Shown here piece after piece: positions 14,510-22,462 of a stretch of DNA of 24,933 nucleotides. The notes beneath the pieces are model-generated. The model did not search any database. It was not told the DNA's origin and saw nothing but the letters and a program-made list of their open reading frames with translations. Source of the DNA: Micavibrio aeruginosavorus (lineage in GTDB: Bacteria; Pseudomonadota; Alphaproteobacteria; Micavibrionales; Micavibrionaceae); NCBI GenBank assembly GCA_003241475.1, contig QFQB01000021.1:1-24933 (forward strand), read 5' to 3'. Position 1 is the stretch's first letter. Each line of letters opens with the position of its first letter. The translations under genes and the position numbers were made by a program.

Positions 14510-15957
14510 CGTTTTTGCCTGCGCCGTTGCACGGAAGAGGGGATATTCAGCATTTCGCGGTATTTGGCGATGGTGCGGCGGGCGATATCTATCCCGTCTT
14601 TTTGCAGCATTTCAACTATCGCATCGTCGGAAAGGATATCATCCGGTTTTTCCGCATCGACGAACGCTTTGATCCGCGCCTTGATGGATTCGGCCGAATG
14701 CGCCGTACCATCGGACGAGACAAGCGCGGTGGAAAAGAAATATTTCAGTTCGAAAATGCCGCGCGGCGTGCCGATGTATTTGTTTGTGGTGACGCGGCTC
14801 ACGGTGCTTTCATGCATGGAGATCGCTTCGGCAATGTCTTTGAGCGTGAGCGGGCGCAGGAATTCAATCCCGAATGTGAAGAACGCATCTTGCTGTTCTA
14901 CAATTTCCGAAGCCACTTTGAGAATTGTCTGTGCGCGTTGATCAAGTGATTTGACCAGCCAGTTCGCATTGTTCAGTTGTGTCGTGATGTATTCGCGGTC
15001 TTTCTTGTCTTTGGCGATAGACGACACTTCGGTGTAATACTCATTGTTCACCAGAACGCGGGGGAGGGTGTCTGTGTTCAATTCCACGCGCCAGCCGCCG
15101 CCGAGGTTTTTAGGAAGGCGTTTCATCAAAACATCGGGAATGGCTGTTTGTACCACAAGATGGTCGAAATTGGCGGCAGGCTTTGGGTTAAGCGCTTTGA
15201 TATCGGCGATCATGTCGGCAAGATAGGTCGTGTTGACATCGCATTTCTTGGCAAGAGCGTCCGTGTCGTGGCTTGCCAGCAAGTGCAAATTGTCCAGCAA
15301 GATGGTCATGGGCTTGTCGAGTTTGCCTTGATCTTCCAGCTGGATCGAAAGGCATTCCTTCAAGTCGCGGGCGAAGACGCCGGAGGGCGAGAATTTTTTC
15401 AATGTGTCCAAAAGTTCCGCAATGCGGGCTTCTTCCGCACCCAGCTTGGCCGCAAGATCGCCTGTGCCTTCGCGTACATAGCCGGCTTCGTCCACCATGT
15501 CGATCAACATCGCGCCGATCAGGCGGTCCTTGGCATCGTCGAAAGTCATGTTGAGTTGTTCGATTAAATGGTCGCGCAATGTCTCTGGTTTTGTCAGTGT
15601 TGCATCCGAGCTTTCATCGAATTCGTCAAAATTGCGGGTGCCTCCTGCGCCGATCTGCGCTGTACCGGCATCGAAATCGCCAGATTGCTGCGGGGTCGTA
15701 TTTTCGTTGCCAGTGACGGCAGAATCGAAATCGTCCTGCACGTTATCACGGTCTTCTGCGGTTTTGTGTTCAGGAGCGTCGCTTTCGGATTCATTGGGCT
15801 GTTTTTCCAGCAATGGATTTTGGGCGATCTCGGCTTCGATATATTCGGCCAGTTCCGCATTGTTAAGTTGCAACAGCTTGATCGCCTGCTGTAGTTGAGG
15901 CGTCATAACAAGATTCTGAGCTTGGCGAAGATCGAGGCGTTGGTTAATCGAAGACAT
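14506..15957 (-). CDS. rpoN: RNA polymerase sigma-54 factor
   Basis: Alternative sigma factor for enhancer-dependent promoters (-24/-12). The 483-residue protein has the Gln/Leu-rich activator region LRQAQNLVMTPQLQQAIKLL at the N-terminus, an acidic variable linker (about 50-125), the core-binding region, the HTH region with LKDIAEAISMHESTVSRVT, and the RpoN box ARRTIAKYREML near residue 460. The C-terminus is very basic (QRRRQKR). It follows lptB in the usual order but is separated here by two small plus-strand genes. No strong promoter is evident in the 117 bases before it. Confidence 0.97.
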   Translation of the reverse strand: MSSINQRLDLRQAQNLVMTPQLQQAIKLLQLNNAELAEYIEAEIAQNPLLEKQPNESESDAPEHKTAEDRDNVQDDFDSAVTGNENTTPQQSGDFDAGTAQIGAGGTRNFDEFDESSDATLTKPETLRDHLIEQLNMTFDDAKDRLIGAMLIDMVDEAGYVREGTGDLAAKLGAEEARIAELLDTLKKFSPSGVFARDLKECLSIQLEDQGKLDKPMTILLDNLHLLASHDTDALAKKCDVNTTYLADMIADIKALNPKPAANFDHLVVQTAIPDVLMKRLPKNLGGGWRVELNTDTLPRVLVNNEYYTEVSSIAKDKKDREYITTQLNNANWLVKSLDQRAQTILKVASEIVEQQDAFFTFGIEFLRPLTLKDIAEAISMHESTVSRVTTNKYIGTPRGIFELKYFFSTALVSSDGTAHSAESIKARIKAFVDAEKPDDILSDDAIVEMLQKDGIDIARRTIAKYREMLNIPSSVQRRRQKR

Positions 15958-16042
15958 GGCGGCAATCCTTTATGCAAGAATTGTACCATGCGGGGGGCTA
16001 AATAAAAGGTTAAAGGATTACGCTGGGATGCGAAAGTTTCTG

Positions 16043-16069
16043 CACATCTGTATATATTATACATATGTG
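16043..16069. promoter_or_regulatory. 27-bp near-perfect palindrome, likely operator
   Basis: The left arm CACATcTGTATA (16043-16054) and right arm TATACAtATGTG (16058-16069) are reverse complements except at one position, around the centre TAT (16055-16057). It overlaps a TATATT/TATTAT -10-like region only six bases before the ATG at 16075. Symmetry of this size suggests a binding site for a dimeric repressor. It lies in the divergent region between rpoN and the small-gene pair, so it could affect both. Confidence 0.5.
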
Positions 16070-16074
16070 AACCA

Positions 16075-16257
16075 ATGAAAAAATATAGTAATTATGCCGT
16101 CACTTCCTTGTTGCCGTTTTCCGCTGTAGCTTCGGGCATTGGGGCCGCTGAAGCTCTTGCGCAAACTGCCAATCGCAAGGCTACATTAAGTGTAATGGCC
16201 GCTATGTTTACAAAAAAACATCACCTGAATTTACGCGTAGCAGAAAGGTTCAAATGA
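16075..16257 (+). CDS. Small hypothetical protein, possible signal peptide
   Basis: A 60-residue reading frame. It begins MKKYSNYAVTSLLPFSAVAS, followed by a small-residue stretch ending in ALAQ, compatible with a signal peptide, and a short basic tail. There is no Shine-Dalgarno sequence, and the predicted promoter would leave almost no leader, so initiation may be leaderless. The stop codon overlaps the next ATG (ATGA). No family is recognised. The coding assignment is moderate: the coupling to the better supported second gene is the main support. Confidence 0.45.
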   Translation: MKKYSNYAVTSLLPFSAVASGIGAAEALAQTANRKATLSVMAAMFTKKHHLNLRVAERFK

Positions 16258-16523
16258 ATGTCGGGCAGGATGTTTACACATTTTCACTCAAGCATCCTTT
16301 CGAAGTTAAAAAGCTGAAGGCTTCAAACACGGAGGAAAGCTATGTGTTGCAAACTTGGCCGGGTAGCCGGCCAGTCATATTCCATCCGACGGTTCATCAT
16401 TATCTTGCTCGTCCGCGGGCGTATGAAACACAGTTTCTGCAACCTATGCCTTACAACCCTGTGCTGGCAGATGCCATAGAGTACGGTCCTATCGGCTATG
16501 CGCCTTGCGTAAAGGCGCCGTAA
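16254..16523 (+). CDS. Small hypothetical protein
   Basis: An 89-residue protein with no recognised family. It begins MNVGQDVYTFSLKHPFEV and is rich in Pro, Tyr and aromatic residues in its second half (PTVHHYLARPRAYET and MPYNPVLADAIEYGP). GAAAGG lies 6 bases before the ATG, a good binding site. It is coupled to the preceding gene by an ATGA overlap. The pair lies between rpoN and lptB on the opposite strand, in a place where relatives normally have no gene. The role is unknown. Confidence 0.55.
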   Translation: MNVGQDVYTFSLKHPFEVKKLKASNTEESYVLQTWPGSRPVIFHPTVHHYLARPRAYETQFLQPMPYNPVLADAIEYGPIGYAPCVKAP

Positions 16524-16539
16524 CAGGTTTGGCGGCAGG

Positions 16540-17283
16540 TTAGAGAGAGAAGCCTTCGCCCAGATAGACGCGGCGGACCTCGTCGCTGGCGACGATCTGG
16601 TCGGCGGTGCCTTCCATCAAGACCTGACCGTCATGCAGGATATACGCGCGGTCCACGATGTCGAGACAGTCGCGCACGTTGTGATCGGTAATCAAAACGC
16701 CGATGCCTTTGGTTTTCAGGTAGCGGATAAGATTGCGGATTTCTCCTACCGCAATCGGGTCGATCCCGGCCAGCGGTTCATCAAGCAACATGAATTGCGG
16801 GCGCGAGGCAAGCGCGCGGGCGATCTCGCAGCGGCGGCGTTCCCCGCCGGACAGCGCGATGGAGGGCGTGCGCCGCAGGTGGGAGATGTGGAATTCGCTT
16901 AAAAGCTCTTCGAGTAGCGTTTCCTTGTCTTCGTCGGAAAGCGCTTGTGCCTGCAGCACGGCTTTGATGTTGTCCTCGACGTTGAGGCCGCGGAAGATGG
17001 AGCTTTCCTGCGGCAGATACCCGATGCCGAGCCGGGCGCGGCGGTACATCGGCAGGGTTGTGATATCCTGCCCGTCGAGAGAGATTTCCCCCGCATCGGC
17101 TTCGATCAAGCCGGTCATGATGTAAAAGGATGTGGTTTTCCCGGCGCCGTTCGGTCCCAGCAAGGCGACGGCCTCGCCGCGGCGCACGGTCATGCTGACA
17201 TCCCGCAGAACGGGGCGCTTTTTATAGCTTTTGGCCAAATGGCGGGCCGTGAGGCCTTTGGGTACTTCTTTTAAATGAACCAC
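16540..17283 (-). CDS. lptB: LPS export ABC transporter ATP-binding protein
   Basis: ATPase that powers LPS extraction from the inner membrane with LptF and LptG. The 247-residue protein shows Walker A GPNGAGKT (43-50), Q-loop LPQESSIFRGL, ABC signature LSGGE (144-148), Walker B FMLLDEP (164-170) and the H-loop His201 in ITDHN. AGIDPIAVGEI and the tail VRRVYLGEGFSL are strongly LptB-like. It lies 31 bases after lptA on the same strand, in the standard lptC-lptA-lptB order. Confidence 0.97.
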   Translation of the reverse strand: MVHLKEVPKGLTARHLAKSYKKRPVLRDVSMTVRRGEAVALLGPNGAGKTTSFYIMTGLIEADAGEISLDGQDITTLPMYRRARLGIGYLPQESSIFRGLNVEDNIKAVLQAQALSDEDKETLLEELLSEFHISHLRRTPSIALSGGERRRCEIARALASRPQFMLLDEPLAGIDPIAVGEIRNLIRYLKTKGIGVLITDHNVRDCLDIVDRAYILHDGQVLMEGTADQIVASDEVRRVYLGEGFSL

Positions 17284-17314
17284 AGGATATTCCTAATTAT
17301 ACCTAGGCAATAAT

Positions 17315-18334
17315 CTAGGGCGCTACACTAGCAGGCGCAACGGGGGCAGGGGTAGTATTTTCGGCGCTTGCGGGTGGAAACAGGTCCGGTGCAGCTGTCG
17401 GCGCGGGAGGGCTGACAGGGGCTACGGTCGTAGCGGGCTTATCCTGCGCCTTTTTCGGGCTTTTTTCGGAGCCGGGGAAAAAGACCCCGCGGACGCGGCC
17501 GCCCTCTTTTTCCGAGCCGAACAACTTGCTGACGTTGGTGTTGAGGTCTACTTCCGCACGATTGCCTTCAAGCGTATTTTTATCCCGCTCGATTTTGACC
17601 TTGCCGGTCAGGTTGGCTGTATTGCTATCGGCTTTGTATACGCCCTTTTGTCCGCGAATTGTTTCGGTGGGGGTCTTGATAACGACATTGCCGTCGGCTT
17701 CCAGACGGTCAAGATTACCGCCGCCTACAGGACTGTTTTGTGCAGGTTTTGTTGTTGCAGTGGCCGGCGCAGCATTTTCGCTCTTGAAGAATGCTGTGAT
17801 GGTGTCGGCGGACAACGTATCTTGCGCGCGCACGACTTTGGCGTTGCCGATCGCTTTGGCCTGACGCTCATTGGCGTGGTATTCCATGCTTTGTGTTGCG
17901 GTTACGGTCTGATCAGGAGATACGAGTCTCAGGTCGTTGCCGGTCAGGACGGCGATTCCGTTTGCGACATCATAAACCCCCTTATCGCCGTAAGCGGTAT
18001 TCTTGTCATCCATGATCTTAACGTTGCCGGTTGCGGTGATCTGCCAGATTTCCATGGAGGAGGCCTCGCTTTCCCGGTAATCGGCGACCAGAAGATCGGA
18101 CATGATCGTCATCGTGCCTTGTTTGACGATGACGTTTTCACGGGCGACATATTGTTTTTGATCCCGTAGCCATTCAACGGTTTTGGTCGCCGTAATTTCA
18201 ATAGGCTGATTGCTGTTTTCAGGCGCTGTTTGCGCGGCAGGCGCCGGAGCGGGTGTATCTTGTTGCGCCCCGGCAGGCGCGATGGCGAATAAAGAAGCGC
18301 AAAGAAACAAGGCATATTTTGCAAAGAATTTCAT
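17315..18334 (-). CDS. lptA: LPS transport periplasmic protein LptA, long form
   Basis: Periplasmic bridge carrying LPS from LptC to the outer-membrane LptD complex. It has a signal peptide (MKFFAKYALFLCASLFAIA, then AGAQ) and an OstA-like beta-jellyroll with repeats such as MEIWQITATGNVKIMD and LDRLEADGNVVIKT. At 339 residues it is clearly longer than E. coli LptA (about 185). The extra length comprises an Ala/Thr linker near 190-205 and a Pro/Ala-rich tail after residue 290. The ATG overlaps the lptC stop by four bases. Confidence 0.92.
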   Translation of the reverse strand: MKFFAKYALFLCASLFAIAPAGAQQDTPAPAPAAQTAPENSNQPIEITATKTVEWLRDQKQYVARENVIVKQGTMTIMSDLLVADYRESEASSMEIWQITATGNVKIMDDKNTAYGDKGVYDVANGIAVLTGNDLRLVSPDQTVTATQSMEYHANERQAKAIGNAKVVRAQDTLSADTITAFFKSENAAPATATTKPAQNSPVGGGNLDRLEADGNVVIKTPTETIRGQKGVYKADSNTANLTGKVKIERDKNTLEGNRAEVDLNTNVSKLFGSEKEGGRVRGVFFPGSEKSPKKAQDKPATTVAPVSPPAPTAAPDLFPPASAENTTPAPVAPASVAP

Positions 18335-19047
18335 GGTGTTTTTTCCTTCGAAGGCGTGTCTTTGGGCGAAAAGAGCGGTCCGTCGCTGTATAAAATCACT
18401 TTGGCGGGACCGGTGAATATGAGTGTGCCTGTTGAGGCGTCTCCTTCAAGGCCCGTGGCGTCGATCGATCCGCTGGGGCCATCGACGCGGACATCGCGTC
18501 CCGAATAAGCCTTTTGCGTAACCAGATCGACGCGCAATTCTTCTGTTGATAGGGTGTAGCCGTTGCTGTGCTTCAGGTGCACGTCGCCTGCAAGATTGAG
18601 TTTTTGCTCATTTTGCTGGTAAAGGCCTGTGGCCGCATCCGCGCTGATTTTTTCTCCGCTTGTCATGTCCTGATGGGCAACGGGTTTTTGTAGTTCGATC
18701 AAATCAGGGTTTTCGCGGTTTTGCGTGGCGAGATCGGCGGTCACTTCAAAGGGTTGGTTCTTGTCGTCCACGCTTTTGAAAACAGGCTTCAAAAGCTCGT
18801 TTTGCACCTTGTCGGAGGCGGGCAGTAGCTCTTCCTTTTTCATGGGTTCGACGCGGCGGCCTTCATCCCATGTCAGGACGACCACCGTCATGACCAGTGC
18901 GGCCAGAGGAAGAATAAAACGCAAAGATTTCACAAAAGAGGAATATTTACGGTTGATGAGCGAGGAGCGATCTTCGCCGACGGAAAGGCGGCTCAAACGG
19001 TCTTGAGCGGCGGCAGGCTTGGTGGCGGGATCGTCAAAAACATCCAT
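18331..19047 (-). CDS. lptC: LPS export bitopic membrane protein LptC
   Basis: Inner-membrane protein passing LPS from LptBFG to LptA. The 238 residues include a cytoplasmic N-terminus (about 1-42), one helix SLRFILPLAALVMTVVVLTW (about 41-60), and a periplasmic beta-jellyroll. In that domain, ATGLYQQNEQKLNLAGDVHL and GSIDATGLEGDASTGTLIF resemble other LptC proteins. It is coupled to lptA by an ATGA overlap and follows kdsD after 60 bases. Confidence 0.92.
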   Translation of the reverse strand: MDVFDDPATKPAAAQDRLSRLSVGEDRSSLINRKYSSFVKSLRFILPLAALVMTVVVLTWDEGRRVEPMKKEELLPASDKVQNELLKPVFKSVDDKNQPFEVTADLATQNRENPDLIELQKPVAHQDMTSGEKISADAATGLYQQNEQKLNLAGDVHLKHSNGYTLSTEELRVDLVTQKAYSGRDVRVDGPSGSIDATGLEGDASTGTLIFTGPAKVILYSDGPLFSPKDTPSKEKTP

Positions 19048-19107
19048 AGGTTTTAGTTACCCGAAATCGGGCAGGGCGGCAAGAAGCGGCCCGCGAGACA
19101 AGGCGAG

Positions 19108-20082
19108 TTATGCCACGCCCCTTTGCAAGCAGTCTTGAAGGCGTATCAAGCCTTTGACATCGCCTGCGCCATCCAGAACAACCAACGAAGTTAGGTAACG
19201 GCCCTCGGTTTTGGTCATGACGTTCATGGCTTCGACGGCAAGAGCGCTGGCATCGATTGTTTTCGGCGTCTTGGTCATGATCTCCGAAGCCGGCTTTTGT
19301 AGCAAATCGGGGGCCATATGACGCTTCAAGTCGCCGTCGGTGACGATTCCCAGAAGCTTTTTGTCATTCATAATAAGCACGCAACCGAGGTTCTTTTCCG
19401 TCAACTGGACGATGACTTCGTCCATTTTTGCGGTTTCGGGCAACAGGGCGAGCTTGTCAAACGGCTGCATAACGCCTGCGACGGTCAAAAGTTTTTGACC
19501 CAGCTTTCCGCCCGGATGGAAGATGCTAAACTGCTCGGGCGTCAAACCCATCTTTTCCAGCAGGGCGACGGCGATCGCATCGCCCAGCGCAAGCTGCATT
19601 GTTGTGGATGTCGTGGGCGCCAGACCGTTCGGGCAAGCCTCGGCGGCTTTGGGCAATTGCAATATGATGTCTGCGTGCTGACCCAGCGGACTTTCGGGCT
19701 TGCTGGTCATGGCGATCAAGGTAATGCCGAAACGGCGCGTGTAATGGATGAGGTCGGAAAGTTCTGAGCTGCCGCCGGAATTGGAGAGCAGAAGCACGAC
19801 GTCTCCTTCCGATATCATGCCGAGGTCGCCATGACTGGCTTCATTGGGGTGCACAAAATGTGCCGGTGTGCCGGTGGAAGCCAGCGTTGCGGTGATTTTC
19901 TTGCCGACATGGCCGCTTTTGCCGATACCGGCAACAATAAGCCGCGCGCGGCGTTCGGTTTTCATTTTATGAATGGCCTCAATGGCTTTCACAAAATTTT
20001 CATCGAGAGAATCCGCCAGCGCTTTAAGGCCGTTCATTTCCGTCAAAATGGCATTGCGGCCGGTTTCAAGATCGCTGTTCAT
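19108..20082 (-). CDS. kdsD: Arabinose-5-phosphate isomerase, KdsD/KpsF
   Basis: Interconverts ribulose 5-phosphate and arabinose 5-phosphate, the first step of Kdo synthesis for LPS. The SIS domain (about 45-175) has GIGKSGHVGKKITATLAS, HPNEASHGDLGM and LLLSNSGGSSEL. HPGGKLGQKLL is a typical linker, and two CBS domains (about 205-320) follow with LGIVTDGDLKRHM. I start at the ATG at 20082, 13 bases after the RNase D-like stop, which has AAGGG upstream; the ATG at 20118 would overlap the previous gene. It is next to the LPS export genes, matching its role. Confidence 0.95.
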   Translation of the reverse strand: MNSDLETGRNAILTEMNGLKALADSLDENFVKAIEAIHKMKTERRARLIVAGIGKSGHVGKKITATLASTGTPAHFVHPNEASHGDLGMISEGDVVLLLSNSGGSSELSDLIHYTRRFGITLIAMTSKPESPLGQHADIILQLPKAAEACPNGLAPTTSTTMQLALGDAIAVALLEKMGLTPEQFSIFHPGGKLGQKLLTVAGVMQPFDKLALLPETAKMDEVIVQLTEKNLGCVLIMNDKKLLGIVTDGDLKRHMAPDLLQKPASEIMTKTPKTIDASALAVEAMNVMTKTEGRYLTSLVVLDGAGDVKGLIRLQDCLQRGVA

Positions 20083-20095
20083 GGTATTGGCCCTT

Positions 20096-20707
20096 TTAGT
20101 GGGCGAAGATATCGACATCGGCCCATCCGTCTAGATCGAGTTGAGAGCGTTGCGGCAGGAATTCGAATGCCGCCTGCGCGAGATGCGTGCGGTTCTCCCG
20201 CTGCAGCATTGTATCGAGCTTTTCTTTCAATTTGTGAAGGTAGAGCACGTCGCTCGCGGCATAGGAAAGCTGCTCGTCGGTCAGTTTTTCCGCGCCCCAG
20301 TCTGAAGATTGCTGCTGTTTGGAAAGCTCTACGCCGAGTAGCTCTCTGCACAATTCCTTCAAAGAATGCCTGTCAGTAAAGGTGCGCGCCAGTTTCGAGG
20401 CTATTTTTGTGCAGTAAACGGGTGTGCAGTCCACGCCCAAATAGGCCTGAATCGAAGCAATATCGAAGCGGCCGAAATGAAAGATCTTCAGACACGACAG
20501 ATCCATCAGGATCTTTTTCAAATTGGGGGCGTCATATTGGCCGGGGGCGAACTGCACCAGATGGGCGTTCCCGTCGCCGGCGGAAAGCTGGATGAGGCAC
20601 AGGCGGTCGCGCGCGGGATTCAAACCCATGGTTTCCGTGTCAACGGCAACAGAAGAGCCGAATTTCAAACCTGCGGGAAGATCGCCTTTGTGAAGGGTAA
20701 TAGCCAT
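20096..20707 (-). CDS. RNase D-like 3'-5' exonuclease
   Basis: A 203-residue DEDDy-type exonuclease. The catalytic residues are D23 and E25 (VAVDTETMGL), D82 (FHFGRFDIAS), and Y149 and D153 (LSYAASDVLYL). It lacks the HRDC domains of full-length RNase D, as is usual for the short alphaproteobacterial form. Related enzymes trim tRNA and other RNA 3' ends. The gene starts 47 bases after tRNA-Leu on the same strand, so it may be read through from the tRNA promoter. It precedes kdsD with a short spacer. Confidence 0.93.
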   Translation of the reverse strand: MAITLHKGDLPAGLKFGSSVAVDTETMGLNPARDRLCLIQLSAGDGNAHLVQFAPGQYDAPNLKKILMDLSCLKIFHFGRFDIASIQAYLGVDCTPVYCTKIASKLARTFTDRHSLKELCRELLGVELSKQQQSSDWGAEKLTDEQLSYAASDVLYLHKLKEKLDTMLQRENRTHLAQAAFEFLPQRSQLDLDGWADVDIFAH

Positions 20708-20754
20708 GTATGTACCTTAGAAAATAAAAGATGGCCTGCCAAGCGGCTATATTA

Positions 20755-20841
20755 TGGTGCCCACGAGAGGACTCGAACCTCCACGACCTTGCGATCACTA
20801 GCACCTGAAGCTAGCGCGTCTACCAATTCCACCACGTGGGC
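20755..20841 (-). tRNA. tRNA-Leu (anticodon CAG)
   Basis: The 87-base minus-strand sequence has the acceptor stem GCCCACG / CGTGGGC, a discriminator A and an encoded CCA. The anticodon stem CTAGC / GCTAG encloses the loop TTCAGGT with anticodon CAG. A long variable arm (class II) and the T loop GGTTCGAGTCC confirm leucine identity. Confidence 0.97.
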
Positions 20842-20886
20842 CCGTGATTGATTTTCCTTAAAACGAATTGCCGGAAAACGTGGCTG

Positions 20887-20915
20887 TTTGTACCGCAGAG
20901 GCTTTGGCTTGTCAA
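20887..20915 (-). promoter_or_regulatory. Promoter of tRNA-Leu
   Basis: On the minus strand TTGACA (20915-20910) is followed after 17 bases by TACAAA (20892-20887). Transcription would begin about 40 bases before the tRNA. The -35 is perfect and the -10 matches at four of six positions. Confidence 0.65.
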
Positions 20916-21057
20916 ACAAGGAAATAAGGAGTTTTTCGGCCACTAACCCAAGGCGATCCCATTCTTTTATTTATTTTTTACCATTGGCGGGTCACAATGG
21001 GAGGCGCGGCGGTCTAGGCGGCGCAAACCCATGCAATTCAAAGCAAAAGAGCCATTC

Positions 21058-21888
21058 ATGAAGGTCCTGATTATCGATCGCGACGAAATGTTTTCCAATC
21101 TGCTGGCCTCTAAAATACGGGCCGCAGGACACGAGGTTATTCTGGCCTCTTTGAAAAACGACGGGATCGAGCAGATCGGCACCAACAAGGTGGATGTCGT
21201 ATATTTCGATCCTTCGCCGATGACTGATGCCAAGGCGATCCTTTTGCAGATCCGCCGCATCGTTCATACATATCCCTACCTCGTCATGACCGGCGAAAAT
21301 TGCGATCGCGCTGCGGGCATCAAGGCCGGCTGCCACGACGGGCTGGCCAAGCCGCTCGATCCGCAGGCCTTGGTCTCTACCCTCGAAAATGCCGAGCGCA
21401 TGATTGAGACCGTGTTGCGGCTGGGCGACGACAGCTATGACTTCCCGTCCGCGGGTGGGATCATCTCCAAATCCGCGTTCAACCAGTTGTTCCGGTCAGC
21501 CACCGACCGCGTGAGCCGCTACGGCGAAAGCTCGCATGTGCTGTTCATCTCCATTCCCAATCACGAGGATATCAAATTGGACGACGGCAAATATGCCGCA
21601 GATTATGTCGTATCCCATCTTGGCCAGACATTGGGCCGTCTGCGCCGCCAGTCGGACATACTGGGTCAGACCGGCGAGAATCAATATGCTCTGTTGTTGC
21701 AACGTCCGCAGTCCGAAACCGAGGCGGTCGATGCCGCGAAACGATTTTCCGTCGCGCTTGATGAGCAAAAGGATCTGCTTCAAAACGGCGTTTCTGAAGT
21801 TACGCTCGATGTCTGTCTGATTCACCTGCCCACCGGGGCGATGGATTACCGCCGCACCAGCCGCATCAAGGCGCAGGCCGTAGCTTAA
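21058..21888 (+). CDS. REC domain protein with degenerate GGDEF domain
   Basis: A 276-residue protein. The N-terminal REC domain (1-115) has MKVLIIDRDEMF, D51 in VVYFDPSPM as probable phosphoacceptor, T78 and K98 (LAKPLD). The C-terminal part (about 130-250) has the shape of a GGDEF domain, but its signature region reads ILGQTGENQYALLL, with GENQY (206-210) in place of GGDEF, so diguanylate cyclase activity is not expected. I start at ATG 21058, which begins the conserved REC strand; ATG 21031 would add nine residues. No kinase gene is adjacent. It may sense phosphorylation and bind a partner or GTP. Confidence 0.82.
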   Translation: MKVLIIDRDEMFSNLLASKIRAAGHEVILASLKNDGIEQIGTNKVDVVYFDPSPMTDAKAILLQIRRIVHTYPYLVMTGENCDRAAGIKAGCHDGLAKPLDPQALVSTLENAERMIETVLRLGDDSYDFPSAGGIISKSAFNQLFRSATDRVSRYGESSHVLFISIPNHEDIKLDDGKYAADYVVSHLGQTLGRLRRQSDILGQTGENQYALLLQRPQSETEAVDAAKRFSVALDEQKDLLQNGVSEVTLDVCLIHLPTGAMDYRRTSRIKAQAVA

Positions 21889-22036
21889 AATTTTATCAAC
21901 AAGATCGATTCCAGCATTTCCAAAGCTTTGTGTGGATCAACTGATTCTGCCTCTGGTCAGGAACGGTTCTTTGCGCTTTCATAGGTGTATCCAAACGACC
22001 TCGCCGCGCAAAACGGCATAGTAAACCGCAAGGCCC

Positions 22037-22462
22037 ATGACACACGCATCTATGGATCATACGCTCCGTCCGGAGCGCAGAGCTGTCCGCAAATTGGCGT
22101 TTTTTGCCTTTGCGCTGGCCGCGTTTTCCTGTGCGGCGGGTCTTGGTTTTTGTTTGATGAAAAGCCCGCAGTCCCTTAGCGAGGCTTATTTGGCGGCCGC
22201 GGTTCAATCGCTGGAGTCCGGAGCGGTGGATCAGGCTGTGGCGCAGGCCACTAACGCCGTTTACATGAACCCGATGTCGGTTGACGGGTGGAAAATTCTT
22301 TCAAAAATGCTGCAGCAGAAAGGCGATGTTTCCGGTGCGGCCAAGGCTTTGGAAATTGCCGACAGGCTGCAACATAATTCTGCCTCTCCCGCTCATAGCT
22401 ACGCCCTTCCGGCCGAGTTTAAACTCAGCTTTCTTGCGATGGGTGAAAGCGACGGGCTATGA
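22037..22462 (+). CDS. Membrane-anchored TPR-like protein
   Basis: A 141-residue protein with one membrane helix (about 19-41: LAFFAFALAAFSCAAGLGFC). Residues about 50-110 show helical TPR spacing: AYLAAAVQSLESGAVDQAV, NAVYMNPMSVDGWKILSKML, then GDVSGAAKALEIADRL. TPR domains mediate protein contacts; in several polysaccharide systems such domains accompany O-antigen ligase-type proteins. It overlaps the next gene by an ATGA, suggesting a two-gene unit with the membrane protein. A later start at 22052 is possible. The function is unknown. Confidence 0.68.
   Translation: MTHASMDHTLRPERRAVRKLAFFAFALAAFSCAAGLGFCLMKSPQSLSEAYLAAAVQSLESGAVDQAVAQATNAVYMNPMSVDGWKILSKMLQQKGDVSGAAKALEIADRLQHNSASPAHSYALPAEFKLSFLAMGESDGL

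Noticed and set aside
17302..17319. Inverted repeat CCTAG / CTAGG between lptA and lptB
   Set aside because: Only five bases per arm, overlapping the lptA stop; expected by chance.
19061..19072. Hairpin CCCGA / TCGGG between kdsD and lptC
   Set aside because: Short, with no T run, and the genes are probably one transcript; too weak to call a terminator.
20981..21000. Inverted repeat CCATTG / CAATGG before the 21058 gene
   Set aside because: Six-base arms with no link to a clear promoter; not reported as a feature.
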